A stretch of 47,950 nt of DNA, from positions 1 to 47,950 of the forward strand of contig JAKBCC010000009.1 of the NCBI GenBank assembly GCA_021808105.1, in the 5' to 3' direction. Each line of letters begins with the position of its first letter. Positions within the stretch are counted from its first letter, which is position 1. Source of the stretch: Planctomycetota bacterium. GTDB lineage: Bacteria; Planctomycetota; Phycisphaerae; WQYP01. Made by a program: the position numbers and the translations under genes. The notes below the pieces were generated by a model. It was given only the letters and a program-made list of their open reading frames with translations, was not told the DNA's origin and made no database searches. Shown piece by piece: positions 32,160 through 40,836 of the stretch.

Positions 32160-33239
32160 TTATGGGGTGGCGGAGGATCCTTCGCGTTCCAGGATGCGCT
32201 TGGATAAATATAAAAATTTTCCGCCGGTCTCAGCGGCGATCTTCCGCAGGTTTTTCTGATGCCGCTGGTTGTCGCCCATAAATGTAAATGTGTATACGCG
32301 AATGGGATACTGGCTGTTTAAGTCACCGATATCCGCGATGAGTCGCGGATCGACATATCCATCGGTGAGAAAAAATATGACCTGCGGGTGCATAGCCCAG
32401 GCGGCTTTAAAGGGACGGAGAAACGGCTGCAATTGTCCCATATCCTTATTTTCCGCAATGATGTTATGCACCAGCGGCAGTACCTTGGCGCGGTTGGCCG
32501 GCGAAGCCCGCAGAAGCTTGTCGGGGCCTAAAATTTTATAGGTGGCGGAAATTTTAATTACCGCAAATCTCTGGAAGGGCAGTAAATGCCGGATGGATCG
32601 CTGAACTTCCCGCCGCAGCAGATAAAGATGCCCGACCATTCGCCCTCCGTGATCCACCAGGAAAACCACCCGCTTGGCGCGGGTTTGTACGCCGAAGAAA
32701 GATACGGCCGGCATCCCGCCGATGGTTTTTCCCGGGACGCCCATGGCTCCCATGGAGCCGTTGTTGGAGGCCAGTTCACCGCCTTTTCCTAAACTTATGG
32801 CATAAAGATGTTCATTGGTGGCGGTGCCGTTGAGCATGGCGTTCAGCGCTGTCGGTGATACGGAATTGCTGGCGTTACGCGTGGAAAGAAAACGCTTGAG
32901 AGCGGATGCCCGCGTAGGTGCCGCCGTTACCTTATCCGGATGCGAAAGCTGGTTGCCCGATAAAAAAGATTGGGGAACAATCAGCGGCAGCGGCGGGGGG
33001 GGCGGAATTTTGATCAACAGGCGAATTGCCAGGACAAATGTAAACAGCAGCAGCACATGCACCAGCACGGAGAGTACCACACTAAGCCAGGTTCCGCTGG
33101 CGATCGTGCGCGTTGGCGTGCCGGGCGTTTTTGAAAAAAGCGGTGCCGATCTTTTGGGAAGCTTGAACCTGGTTCGCGGACGAAACGAAAAAGCCGGGCG
33201 GCGCGAAAACGTGCGTCCGAATTTTGGTGCCCGCGCCAT
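32160..33239 (-). CDS. Single-span membrane protein with a degenerate von Willebrand A-like domain
   Basis: A 359-residue protein. A basic N-terminus is followed by one membrane helix (about 50-72), a Pro-rich hinge (KIPPPPPLPLIVPQ) and a low-complexity linker. From about residue 185 comes a VWA-like fold: RVVFLVDHGGRMVGHLYLLRREVQRSIRHL, FLTDGYVDPRLIADIGDLN, and IRVYTFTFMGDNQRHQKNL. The first MIDAS element, normally DxSxS, reads DHGGR, so metal-dependent adhesion is probably lost. Such proteins are common in Phycisphaerae; their partners are unknown. It is convergent with scpB, 7 bases between stops. Confidence 0.75.
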   Translation of the reverse strand: MARAPKFGRTFSRRPAFSFRPRTRFKLPKRSAPLFSKTPGTPTRTIASGTWLSVVLSVLVHVLLLFTFVLAIRLLIKIPPPPPLPLIVPQSFLSGNQLSHPDKVTAAPTRASALKRFLSTRNASNSVSPTALNAMLNGTATNEHLYAISLGKGGELASNNGSMGAMGVPGKTIGGMPAVSFFGVQTRAKRVVFLVDHGGRMVGHLYLLRREVQRSIRHLLPFQRFAVIKISATYKILGPDKLLRASPANRAKVLPLVHNIIAENKDMGQLQPFLRPFKAAWAMHPQVIFFLTDGYVDPRLIADIGDLNSQYPIRVYTFTFMGDNQRHQKNLRKIAAETGGKFLYLSKRILEREGSSATP

Positions 33240-33346
33240 AGGTTGTTTCCCTTTTGCTATTGCTGCGCCGGAAGAATATCAGTAACATTCCCACCAGGAT
33301 TGAAATCTTCTGATTTCTCCATAAATCCCGGAATATTCCACAGCAA

Positions 33347-33364
33347 CACGCACCCTGGTGCGTG
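33347..33364. promoter_or_regulatory. Perfect 18-bp palindrome upstream of the VWA-like gene
   Basis: CACGCACC-ct-GGTGCGTG has 8-bp arms and only a 2-base centre, so it suits a protein-binding site better than an RNA hairpin. It is 108 bases from the start of the VWA-like gene in the 521-bp gap 33240-33760. Confidence 0.4.
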
Positions 33365-33516
33365 CCAACTTCCACCGCCTCTATCGCCTCAAAACATCAC
33401 GAAACAGGCCGTTTTTATTGGTCCTCTAACCAAAGCGGCCCTGAAAACCCGCGTAGCCGTTATCGACCGGTTGCCGACAGCTTCCTGATGTTTATCGGCC
33501 ATCCGTGGCAAGTCGC

Positions 33517-33545
33517 TTGACTTACGCCCTATAAATTCATACAAC
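33517..33545 (+). promoter_or_regulatory. Promoter candidate for the DUF2934 gene
   Basis: TTGACT and TACAAC are separated by 17 bases. Transcription here would give a leader of about 210 bases containing the 10-bp palindrome CTGACGTCAG and an AT-rich hairpin. No other gene is seen in 33240-33760. Confidence 0.35.
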
Positions 33546-33760
33546 GGATACTGCGGTTAGTAAAGCCTCAGCCGGAAATTATTATTTTTCGGTTTTGAGA
33601 GGGCTGTAAACCGGCCGGCTGACGTCAGGGGGAAATTGAGACTTATTGAGGGCTTACACCAGCGTATAAGTTCTCAAATGTTCGTGCCTATGACGGTCAT
33701 GGGCGGCGAAATATTTTTTTGGCTTGCTTTGTTCAGGCCGCCATTACAGGAGTTTATATT

Positions 33761-34027
33761 ATGGCTATTGGCAAAAAAAAACCATCCGCTGCTGCTCCCG
33801 CTAAAGCACCCGTTCCGGTCGCACCCCCGGCCCCGATTGCTCGATCAGAATCCAAGGGCAGCGGTACATTGGCAGCCAAGGGAACCGCTTCCGCCGTGAA
33901 GGTCCCCGTGACGTATGAACAGGTTGCGGAACGCGCTTATCAGATTTACCTGAAACGCGGATTTGGCCCCGGCGATGCGACCTCGGACTGGGCCGAAGCC
34001 GAACGCCAATTGAAGGCCGGCCGATAA
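33761..34027 (+). CDS. DUF2934 small protein
   Basis: An 88-residue protein with a Lys/Ala/Pro-rich disordered N-terminus (IGKKKPSAAAPAKAPVPV). The C-terminal DUF2934 motif is VAERAYQIYLKRGFGPGDATSDWAEAERQL, given here in two parts: residues 57-68 and 69-86. The domain is common in acidobacteria, proteobacteria and planctomycetes, often near stress genes, with no established function. The ATG at 33761 follows ACAGGAG. It is 117 bases before the small lipoprotein gene on the same strand, so the two may share a transcript. Confidence 0.82.
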   Translation: MAIGKKKPSAAAPAKAPVPVAPPAPIARSESKGSGTLAAKGTASAVKVPVTYEQVAERAYQIYLKRGFGPGDATSDWAEAERQLKAGR

Positions 34028-34094
34028 ACCATTGGACAGGCCCCTTAAAACTGCGGTTTCAAGATTTTCTGACACTTTATGCCGCATGGTGCGT

Positions 34095-34140
34095 GTAACT
34101 CCAACAGGAAGGCCTGAAGCTTTCCTGTGAACGGAGTTAC
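34095..34140 (+). promoter_or_regulatory. Hairpin that pairs the Shine-Dalgarno of the small lipoprotein gene
   Basis: GTAACTCC (34095-34102) pairs perfectly with GGAGTTAC (34133-34140), and inside it ACAGGAA (34104-34110) pairs with TTCCTGT (34122-34128) around an 11-base loop. The GGAG of the right arm is the ribosome binding site of the ATG at 34145. The fold would block translation until opened, as in RNA thermometers or attenuators. Confidence 0.55.
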
Positions 34141-34144
34141 TGTC

Positions 34145-34363
34145 ATGAAAATATCGGCCGTAAAAATTGCAGTCGCAGGTTTCCTGAGTGTTACCGCGTT
34201 GACCGGTTGCGCTACGCGCACCGTTATCGTCGCCCGGCCAGGGCCGCCGATCGCCGGGGTTGTTGTTGCAGGCGACGGGCCTCGCGAGCAGTGGGTTCCC
34301 GGCCACTGGGTCTGGCGCCCCTACTGGGGCCGCTATGTCTGGGTGCGCGGCCATTGGCGGTAA
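34145..34363 (+). CDS. Small lipoprotein with WxxGxW-type repeats
   Basis: A 72-residue exported lipoprotein. Its signal peptide MKISAVKIAVAGFLSVTALTGC contains the lipobox LTGC, with Cys at residue 22 as the acylation site. The mature part has WVPGHWVWRPYWGRYVWVRGHW, that is, two tandem W-V-x-G-H-W units, as in BcpO-like or YXWxPGHW repeat proteins. These bind the envelope and are often stress-induced; the function is unknown. The start at 34145 has GGAG 8 bases upstream, and that RBS lies in a hairpin. Confidence 0.82.
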   Translation: MKISAVKIAVAGFLSVTALTGCATRTVIVARPGPPIAGVVVAGDGPREQWVPGHWVWRPYWGRYVWVRGHWR

Positions 34364-34372
34364 AATAACCCG

Positions 34373-34386
34373 TTGACACGTGCCAA
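34373..34386. promoter_or_regulatory. Near-palindrome upstream of aconitase
   Basis: TTGACACGTGCCAA is symmetric except for one mismatched pair and has a CACGTG core. It lies 68 bases before the acnA ATG and 10 bases after the lipoprotein stop. A regulatory site is possible. TTGACA looks like a -35 but no -10 lies at the proper distance. Confidence 0.3.
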
Positions 34387-34453
34387 CTCGGTTCCGGCGC
34401 GATAAAATGATTCCCTTGGAATTGTTGGATTTGCTACGAAAGCGAGTTTATAA

Positions 34454-37207
34454 ATGTCTTCCCCTGCCACTCATAACCCCTTTTCTGCACAAAGCGTCAT
34501 CGACACACCCCTGGGCAAAAAGACGATTTATCGTCTGGATGCCTTGAATAAAATTGCTTCGGTAAAGCATCTTCCCTATAGCATTAAAGTGCTGCTGGAA
34601 GCTTGCCTGCGAAATTGTGACGGCCACCTGGTAACGACCAGAGATGTGGAAGCGGTGTTGCGATATGACGCAAAAAACACCGGATCGGCTGAAATACCAT
34701 TCATGCCGGGGCGCGTTGTATTGCAGGATTTCACCGGCGTGCCGGCTGTGGTAGATCTGGCGGCCATGCGGGCGGCGATGAAGCGCCTCGGCGGTGATCC
34801 GAAAAAAGTTAATCCGCTGGTGCCCTGCGATCTGGTCATCGACCATAGCGTGCAGGTGGATGCGTTTGCCAGTGGCGCGGCGCTGCAGATTAACAGTGAA
34901 CTGGAGTTTGAACGCAATCAGGAGCGCTATCAATTCCTCAAATGGGGACAGCAGGCGTTTAATAATTTCCGCGTGGTGCCGCCGGCAACGGGTATTGTGC
35001 ATCAGGTCAATCTGGAATACCTGGCCAAGGTTGTCTGGGAAAAAGATGCGGTGCTCTATCCAGATTCTCTGGTGGGAACCGATTCCCACACAACGATGAT
35101 TAACGGCCTGGGCGTAGTGGGATGGGGCGTTGGCGGTATTGAAGCGGAAGCGGTCATGCTGGGGCAACCCATTTACATGCTGCTGCCGGAAGTGGTGGGC
35201 TTTAAGCTGGTCGGTAAACTCCGGGACGGATGTACTGCCACAGATCTGGTTCTTACCATTACACAAATGTTGCGCGAGCACGGCGTGGTGGAAAAATTTG
35301 TTGAATTTTACGGCCCCGGCCTGGCCGATATGCCCGTGGCCAACCGCGCCACCATTGCCAATATGGCTCCGGAATATGGAGCCACTATCGGCTATTTCCC
35401 AATTGATGAGCAGACCTTAACATATATGCGGTTGTCCAGCCGCGATGAAAATCTCATTAAAACTGTTGAGCAATACGCCAAAATCCAAGGCCTGTGGCGG
35501 GATGAAAGCAATGAAATTATCTATTCCAGCACCTTGGAACTGGACTTAAACAGTGTGGAACCCTCGCTTGCCGGACCGCGACGCCCGCAGGATCGTATCG
35601 CCTTGACCGCCATGCAATCACAATGGCGGCAGGACTTATCCGTAACGTACGGCAAGAATGGCGCGACCCGCGGCTCCAACATGGAAAGCTGGCAGGATGA
35701 AGGCGGAAATTTAGCACTGGCTCAGGCACCGGCAAAAGCTGATCCTGGTTTGGACGGCGTGCCGGTTGAATATGACGGAAAAAATTTCAAACTCAAACAT
35801 GGTGCTGTAGTCATCGCAGCTATTACCAGTTGCACCAATACCAGCAACCCCAGTGTGATGGTGGCGGCCGGGCTGGTGGCGCAAAAGGCCGCCGCGCGGG
35901 GCTTAACGCGCAAGCCCTGGGTAAAGACATCTCTGGCCCCCGGCTCCAAGGTAGTCATGGAATATTTGAAAGCCGCAGGCCTGGTGGAAGCATTGGAATC
36001 CTGCGGTTTTTATCTTGTGGGCTTCGGATGCACGACGTGTATCGGAAATTCCGGCCCGCTGCCGGAATCGATCAGCAAGGCCATCAACGCCCATGATCTG
36101 GTCGCGGCGGCGGTGCTGTCGGGAAACCGGAATTTTGAAGGTCGCATCAGCCCCGATGTGAAGGCCAATTATCTGGCTTCTCCGCCGCTAGTAGTAGCCT
36201 ACGCCTTGGCCGGCACGGTGGATATTGATTTGAATAAAGATCCGATTGGTGTGGATAAATCCGGCAAACCCGTGTACCTGCGTGAAATCTGGCCCAGCCA
36301 GAAAGAAACCGCCGATGCCGTCGCCAAGTCGGTATTAAGTTCCCAGTTCAATCATGAATACGCCAATGTATTTGCCGGTTCCGAGGAATGGAAAGCCATT
36401 GAAACCAGTACGGGCGATCAGTTTGAATGGAATCCGAAGAGCACGTATATTCAGGAGCCGCCGTTTTTTGTCGGCATTGGCCCGACTGTTGAACCCATCA
36501 AGCCGATTCATGCGGCGCGATGTCTGGCGGTTCTGGGTGATTCCATTACCACCGACCACATCAGCCCGGCAGGCTCCATTAAGAAAGATAGCCCGGCCGG
36601 AAAATTCCTTTTGGAAAACGATGTTGAAGCCAAAATGTTCAACAGTTACGGCGCTCGCCGGGGCAATGACCGCGTGATGACCCGCGGCACATTTGCCAAT
36701 ATCCGGGTGAAAAATAAACTCGCGCCCGGAACCGAAGGCGGTGTCACCACCGATCTGCTGGATGGAAAAGTCAAACCGATTTTTGATGCCAGCACACATT
36801 ACAAGCAGGCCGGTGTACCCCTGATTGTTCTGGCCGGTAAAGATTACGGCATGGGCTCCAGCCGGGACTGGGCGGCCAAGGGAACGTTCCTACTGGGCGT
36901 GCGGGCGGTGATTGCGGAATCCTTTGAACGCATTCATCGCAGCAATTTAGTCGGGATGGGCGTGTTGCCCCTGACATTTAAAAAAGGCGAAACCGCCGCA
37001 AGCTGCGGCCTGACCGGCAAAGAGACTTTTCAAATCCAGCTGAGCGATGCTCTGGCCCCGCGGCAGGACGTAAAAGTAATAGCCGTAAAAGAGGATGGCG
37101 GAAAAATTGAATTCAGCGCCACCTGCCGCATTGATACCCCCGTGGAAGTCGAATACTTCCGCAACGGCGGAATCCTGCACACCGTACTGCGGCGCATGGC
37201 GAAGTAG
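34454..37207 (+). CDS. acnA: Aconitate hydratase (AcnA type)
   Basis: A 917-residue monomeric [4Fe-4S] aconitase that isomerises citrate to isocitrate in the TCA cycle. The cluster cysteines are at about residues 459 ([14 protein letters not shown]), 525 and 528 ([17 protein letters not shown]). Other family blocks are [30 protein letters not shown], read in two parts (about 207-222 and 223-236). The swivel domain has ILGD-like [16 protein letters not shown] and [14 protein letters not shown], and the end has [17 protein letters not shown]. The length is normal. It is a single gene; the SD before the ATG is weak. Identification is certain. Confidence 0.98.
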   Translation: MSSPATHNPFSAQSVIDTPLGKKTIYRLDALNKIASVKHLPYSIKVLLEACLRNCDGHLVTTRDVEAVLRYDAKNTGSAEIPFMPGRVVLQDFTGVPAVVDLAAMRAAMKRLGGDPKKVNPLVPCDLVIDHSVQVDAFASGAALQINSELEFERNQERYQFLKWGQQAFNNFRVVPPATGIVHQVNLEYLAKVVWEKDAVLYPDSLVGTDSHTTMINGLGVVGWGVGGIEAEAVMLGQPIYMLLPEVVGFKLVGKLRDGCTATDLVLTITQMLREHGVVEKFVEFYGPGLADMPVANRATIANMAPEYGATIGYFPIDEQTLTYMRLSSRDENLIKTVEQYAKIQGLWRDESNEIIYSSTLELDLNSVEPSLAGPRRPQDRIALTAMQSQWRQDLSVTYGKNGATRGSNMESWQDEGGNLALAQAPAKADPGLDGVPVEYDGKNFKLKHGAVVIAAITSCTNTSNPSVMVAAGLVAQKAAARGLTRKPWVKTSLAPGSKVVMEYLKAAGLVEALESCGFYLVGFGCTTCIGNSGPLPESISKAINAHDLVAAAVLSGNRNFEGRISPDVKANYLASPPLVVAYALAGTVDIDLNKDPIGVDKSGKPVYLREIWPSQKETADAVAKSVLSSQFNHEYANVFAGSEEWKAIETSTGDQFEWNPKSTYIQEPPFFVGIGPTVEPIKPIHAARCLAVLGDSITTDHISPAGSIKKDSPAGKFLLENDVEAKMFNSYGARRGNDRVMTRGTFANIRVKNKLAPGTEGGVTTDLLDGKVKPIFDASTHYKQAGVPLIVLAGKDYGMGSSRDWAAKGTFLLGVRAVIAESFERIHRSNLVGMGVLPLTFKKGETAASCGLTGKETFQIQLSDALAPRQDVKVIAVKEDGGKIEFSATCRIDTPVEVEYFRNGGILHTVLRRMAK

Positions 37208-37442
37208 CAGCGGCTGGCGTAAAACAAAAAGGCCTGCGAGTGGGGCGCATTGTGTCGCTAGCACGAATAACAGGTGTAAGAGTGGAAAAGGGTTGCTAAC
37301 TGTGTAAAATTTAAGGGTGGGGTGGCGGCCGATAACTCGGTTGTACATATAGAATTTCGCCGATGGCAATAAACTCGTTTCTCCTCTCCGCTAGCCCTGC
37401 CCGACCGGTTGAGGTAAATTAGTAACGGGAAAGGCAAACACC

Positions 37443-38123
37443 ATGACGCCGCAAATGAAATTGAATAGGCAAAACCTGCAGGACCTGCAGTGTATTCGGG
37501 ACATCGGCGCGGAAAAGTTGAAACAGGTCGTTGCAGAAGTCGGAGGAAGATCTGTTGCACCGATTCATCCCAAAGAGCTGCAGAAATTAATGGATCATGC
37601 CCTCGGCGGAGACCCCGTGGCCGCCGGTGTGCTACTAAGGCAGTTGTTATCACTCCACGGCATGCGCCGACAACTGGATTTAGATTCAGGGGATATTATA
37701 TCGGGCATCACCGCCGGTATACGTTGCGATTCCGGTTGGGATGAATCACAGATTGGGCAATGGGAGAATGCCTCAGAGATCTTTCAGGAATTATTTGATC
37801 TGCCGATTGTCCACCTCACCGCCAAGGCTTTGGACCTGTCATACCAGCACTCACATTTGCTGCAGAGCTCGCATGTCATTACCGACATAAGGCCGCTATT
37901 CAACAAAGATGCCAGCGAAATTCAAGGTACGACGATCTCTCATAAATTACTGCTTCGATATGATGATGTGGAGGGCGAACACGGACTAAGTGTGGCATTG
38001 GATGAACGAGACCTTAAGGCCCTGATTAGGCAGTGCGAACGGGCGCTGACAAAATCCAGGACAACCCAGACGCAGTTGAAAAAGAAGGCGAATTTAGAGA
38101 CTTTAATTCCAGGAGCAGACTAA
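37443..38123 (+). CDS. Uncharacterised protein with a helical N-terminus and COMM-like C-terminal half; first gene of a three-gene module
   Basis: A 226-residue soluble protein with no assigned function. Residues 1-120 are mostly helical (for example HPKELQKLMDHAL, AAGVLLRQLLSL). Residues 128-205 show two or three strands and a final long helix: LDLSYQHSHLLQSSHVITDIRP, ISHKLLLRYDD, HGLSVALDERDLKALIRQCERAL, each quoted in parts. I recall this last block in many uncharacterised bacterial proteins. Its topology recalls the COMM domain of eukaryotic COMMD scaffolds, but this is a hypothesis. The stop is one base before the next ATG, so the genes are cotranscribed. The start is chosen as the first ATG; the RBS (GGGAAAGG) is modest. 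Confidence 0.75.
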   Translation: MTPQMKLNRQNLQDLQCIRDIGAEKLKQVVAEVGGRSVAPIHPKELQKLMDHALGGDPVAAGVLLRQLLSLHGMRRQLDLDSGDIISGITAGIRCDSGWDESQIGQWENASEIFQELFDLPIVHLTAKALDLSYQHSHLLQSSHVITDIRPLFNKDASEIQGTTISHKLLLRYDDVEGEHGLSVALDERDLKALIRQCERALTKSRTTQTQLKKKANLETLIPGAD

Positions 38124-38124
38124 T

Positions 38125-38793
38125 ATGAATAAGAATGCTCTGGTGTATAACTCTGACGAAGAACTAAGCGGAAAGCAGCTTTACCAAAGAAGTTTCAACA
38201 ACCGATTGCGTGGCGAGGTCCAGCCAAACATTGGACGTATTCAACAAGCAGGCGCGAAATCCTATCGCGAGTCCTATCTAGCCGGCACGCGGGTTTACAC
38301 GGAATTTCGCTGGCCCGAGCTTACGAGGCTGCCAAACGATATCAAGACAGATGTACTTTGTTTTCTGATAGGGGAAGATAACTTATCTGGCCGCAGTTGG
38401 TTGCAGTTCTCTGTTTTCAGCGAAACCGATTACTTCCCCGGCCCCGTCAGAGGGTGGTCCGTTCCAGCGCAAGAAGAGAGGCACAGCGCCGAGGGTTTTC
38501 TCGACCGGGCGAGGCGACTGGACCATTCCGGGCATACCGATGCAGCCCTGGATCTGATATATGAAAACGTCAACGGTAAACTTTCCCGCGGGCGTTTCAA
38601 CGAAGTTAATTCAGTATTGGAAACCACGGAACCGATGTCGCTGTCGGTCGACCTTATGTTGGGGTTGTTGACATCCACTTTGCCTGCCAAGACGAAATTG
38701 CCTTCCCGCGGTACTTTTTTCCAGAAATCTGAAGCGGCCATCAAGGGCCTTAATGAATGGGAGGATGGACTCTTGACGGGGTTGGAAAATTGA
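38125..38793 (+). CDS. Uncharacterised protein, second gene of the module
   Basis: A 222-residue soluble protein. Residues about 10-120 look mixed alpha/beta. From about 115 to the end it carries a compact helical block, ALDLIYENVNGKLSRGRFN, LSVDLMLGLLTSTLPAKTK and LPSRGTFFQKSEAAIKG. I recall the LLxGLLTxTLPAKxxLPSR pattern as a widespread bacterial family without known function, often encoded as a short protein of its own. Here it is fused to an N-terminal half I do not know. It starts one base after the first gene and its 3' end overlaps the third. Confidence 0.75.
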   Translation: MNKNALVYNSDEELSGKQLYQRSFNNRLRGEVQPNIGRIQQAGAKSYRESYLAGTRVYTEFRWPELTRLPNDIKTDVLCFLIGEDNLSGRSWLQFSVFSETDYFPGPVRGWSVPAQEERHSAEGFLDRARRLDHSGHTDAALDLIYENVNGKLSRGRFNEVNSVLETTEPMSLSVDLMLGLLTSTLPAKTKLPSRGTFFQKSEAAIKGLNEWEDGLLTGLEN

Positions 38794-39485
38794 ACCAGGC
38801 AGCCATGGACCGCGTTTTTACCTCGCATGAACGGCCGTTTGAGCAAATAGATTTTGCGGCACTGGCCATCACGCAGTTGGGGGCAGACACCGAACAGCGC
38901 CATATCGGGATTTTGTACAAGGACCAATCAGGTACGATAGTTCGGATGCTGCATCTTGCATGGCATTATAAATTAAAATCCGAGCCTCCAGAAAGCACTT
39001 ACGCATGGGTTAAGCCGCCGATACCAAGGCCACGTTCTCGACAAGTGGCAGCATTCTGCCGGATGATTCTTAAAGAGAATCCGAATGGGATTCCGTACGC
39101 ATTCAGTCCGGCAAGTGATAGTCTTGATAAGCAAACGGGGAAATTTATTAATCAACCTGGCGGCTACGGCCTGACTTGCGCCACATTCGTGCTCGCTGTT
39201 TTCGACGCCACCGGCTTGCCGCTGGCCCACTACGATACTTGGCCGTCAAACCGCCAGGAAGATGAGCGATGGCGCGAGCATATCATTGGCCTCCTTGCAA
39301 GTAGCGGCGCGGAGCCGGAGCATATCCAAAAAGTGCGAGCGGAACGCGACACGATTCGTTATCGCCCGGAAGAAGTTGCCGGTGCCGCTGCTTGCACGAC
39401 GATTCCCGCCCACTTTAATGATGCGTGTGAACTTGCCGGACAAATCGTGGCAAAGCTTCAAAATACCGGTTGTGTCACCTGGTAA
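38757..39485 (+). CDS. Probable circularly permuted papain-like hydrolase, third gene of the module
   Basis: A 242-residue protein. QRHIGILYKD (H49) followed later by GLTCATFVLAVFDATGLPL (C141) gives the His-before-Cys order of permuted NlpC/P60-papain-like enzymes such as YiiX, which cleave or form amide or ester bonds. H66 and H70 are further candidates. There is no signal peptide, so it acts in the cytosol or on a partner. Length and spacing are compatible, but the third catalytic residue is not identified. The start is uncertain. ATG 38757 overlaps gene two by 37 bases; TTG 38790 overlaps its TGA; ATG 38805 (MDRVFTS) is also possible. Confidence 0.72.
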   Translation: MGGWTLDGVGKLNQAAMDRVFTSHERPFEQIDFAALAITQLGADTEQRHIGILYKDQSGTIVRMLHLAWHYKLKSEPPESTYAWVKPPIPRPRSRQVAAFCRMILKENPNGIPYAFSPASDSLDKQTGKFINQPGGYGLTCATFVLAVFDATGLPLAHYDTWPSNRQEDERWREHIIGLLASSGAEPEHIQKVRAERDTIRYRPEEVAGAAACTTIPAHFNDACELAGQIVAKLQNTGCVTW

Positions 39486-39632
39486 ATACGCGCCGGCCGG
39501 TGTGTCGCCAACTGGCGGCATTTGGCCGGACAATTCGCCGTCGTAGGGCCCACACGTTGGATCGGATAGCCGGGTGCGGGCGCAAACTTTTCATGCAATT
39601 CCCTTGCGTTGCCAACATCAAGAATCTCGTGA

Positions 39633-40460
39633 TCATGGCGCGTAATTTCCGGTGCCTGGGCCTTGGCCGTTTGGTGGAAGGCTACGCAGCAATGGGCCTC
39701 GGCGGGCGGCTTCATGCAAAAACAGCAGCACAATTCCAGGCCCGAAGGTCCAGAGCAGCACCGTACCACCGAGTACCAATCCGGTATAGGAGCCGGTTTC
39801 GCAATAACATTCTCCCTTGCTTTTGGACCGCAGAATCATCACATGCACGGGGGCGCTTACCAGCAGTTCCAGAATGCTTCCGGCAAACAGGACCCGCAAG
39901 GTGCGTTCCAACTGTGTCCCGCGACTGCCCGCTCGCCAGTAGAGAAAAAATATCACCGCCCAAAGGGCCCACAATGCGGACAGAACCAGCAGTACCGGCC
40001 AACTGCGAAATGTCATGCCGTTTTGCGTGCCGTGATTGTACGCTGTTGTCAATTTATCCCATACGCCGATCAGCTCCGCCAGAGTGGCCAGAAACCCCAC
40101 GCTTAAAAGCGCCGCCATGAGCGCTGCAACCATCACTGATAGCCGTAGTGGCCGGGCGTTGTCATGTATGCGGATCCGCCAGCCATGACGCGGGCACAGA
40201 AAAAGCCACTGGCTTAAAAGAAAAAATCCGGCCACAATCGTGGCGGAGAAAAAATACGTAGACTGATGCTCTGCGAAAAGTCCCATGACGCCTTCCAACC
40301 CCCATCGCCCGAGGGTCAAGCCGCCCGGTTTAGCCAAGTCAGTGAGCCGGTTCGAGGGAAGCGGAGCAAACACCCAGTACATGGCCGCCAGCCAGCAGCA
40401 TATCACCCCTGCCAACAGCCACCACCGGATACGTCCCGCCGTGATCTGATAACGTGACAT
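39633..40460 (-). CDS. Polytopic inner-membrane protein of unknown function
   Basis: A 275-residue protein with about six membrane helices: near residues 13-32, 70-90, 104-130, 152-175, 188-206 and 226-248. A short hydrophilic segment KGECYCETGSYTG lies between the last two helices, and the tail is cytosolic and Gly/Pro-rich. The Cys pair CYC in that loop could bind metal or form a disulphide. I do not recognise the family. It stands alone between the convergent three-gene module and the tRNA. Confidence 0.75.
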   Translation of the reverse strand: MSRYQITAGRIRWWLLAGVICCWLAAMYWVFAPLPSNRLTDLAKPGGLTLGRWGLEGVMGLFAEHQSTYFFSATIVAGFFLLSQWLFLCPRHGWRIRIHDNARPLRLSVMVAALMAALLSVGFLATLAELIGVWDKLTTAYNHGTQNGMTFRSWPVLLVLSALWALWAVIFFLYWRAGSRGTQLERTLRVLFAGSILELLVSAPVHVMILRSKSKGECYCETGSYTGLVLGGTVLLWTFGPGIVLLFLHEAARRGPLLRSLPPNGQGPGTGNYAP

Positions 40461-40643
40461 CGCTAACCCTTTTTGCAGGCAACGTTATTATGAGGCTCGT
40501 ATGATAGTCCGCAGGGCGTTAAAGTCAAAAATAATCAACATCCCATGATTCGTTTCCGATGGTTGTTAAACACCAAGACCTCATAAATCGAGGTGATTTG
40601 CAAGAATCTGCGAACACATGCAATCAGTTACATATCAACATGA

Positions 40644-40717
40644 TGGGCCTGAATGGATTCGAACCATTGACCTCGTCATTATCAGTGACGCGCTCTAACC
40701 AACTGAGCTACAAGCCC
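40644..40717 (-). tRNA. tRNA-Ile (anticodon GAT)
   Basis: A 74-base cloverleaf on the minus strand. The acceptor GGGCTTG pairs with CAGGCCC, the D-arm is AGCTCAGTTGGTTAGAGC, the anticodon stem CGTCA/TGACG carries loop CTGATAA (anticodon GAT), and the T-loop is GGTTCGAATCC. The CCA end is not encoded. It is not inside an rRNA operon, where tRNA-Ile(GAT) is often found. Confidence 0.96.
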
Positions 40718-40836
40718 GAACAACCCGGAAAAGCTTCGCCGGCAGACAGTAAAGGACTGCTCCGCTTCGCCCGAAGTCCAGACCCGTAATCATCCAGAGA
40801 TTTGCCCCTAAAGTCAAGGGTAAGTTGACCGCCCGA

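Noticed and set aside
34373-34408. TTGACA ... TAAAAT as acnA promoter
   Set aside because: The spacing is 24 bases, far outside 16-18.
34448-35281. 277-codon minus-strand frame in the start of aconitase
   Set aside because: Shadow of acnA with no protein-family features.
40644-40717. tRNA-Ile as attachment site of an integrated island covering the three-gene module
   Set aside because: No integrase, no direct repeat of the tRNA 3' end near 37443-39485, and an ordinary membrane-protein gene lies between.
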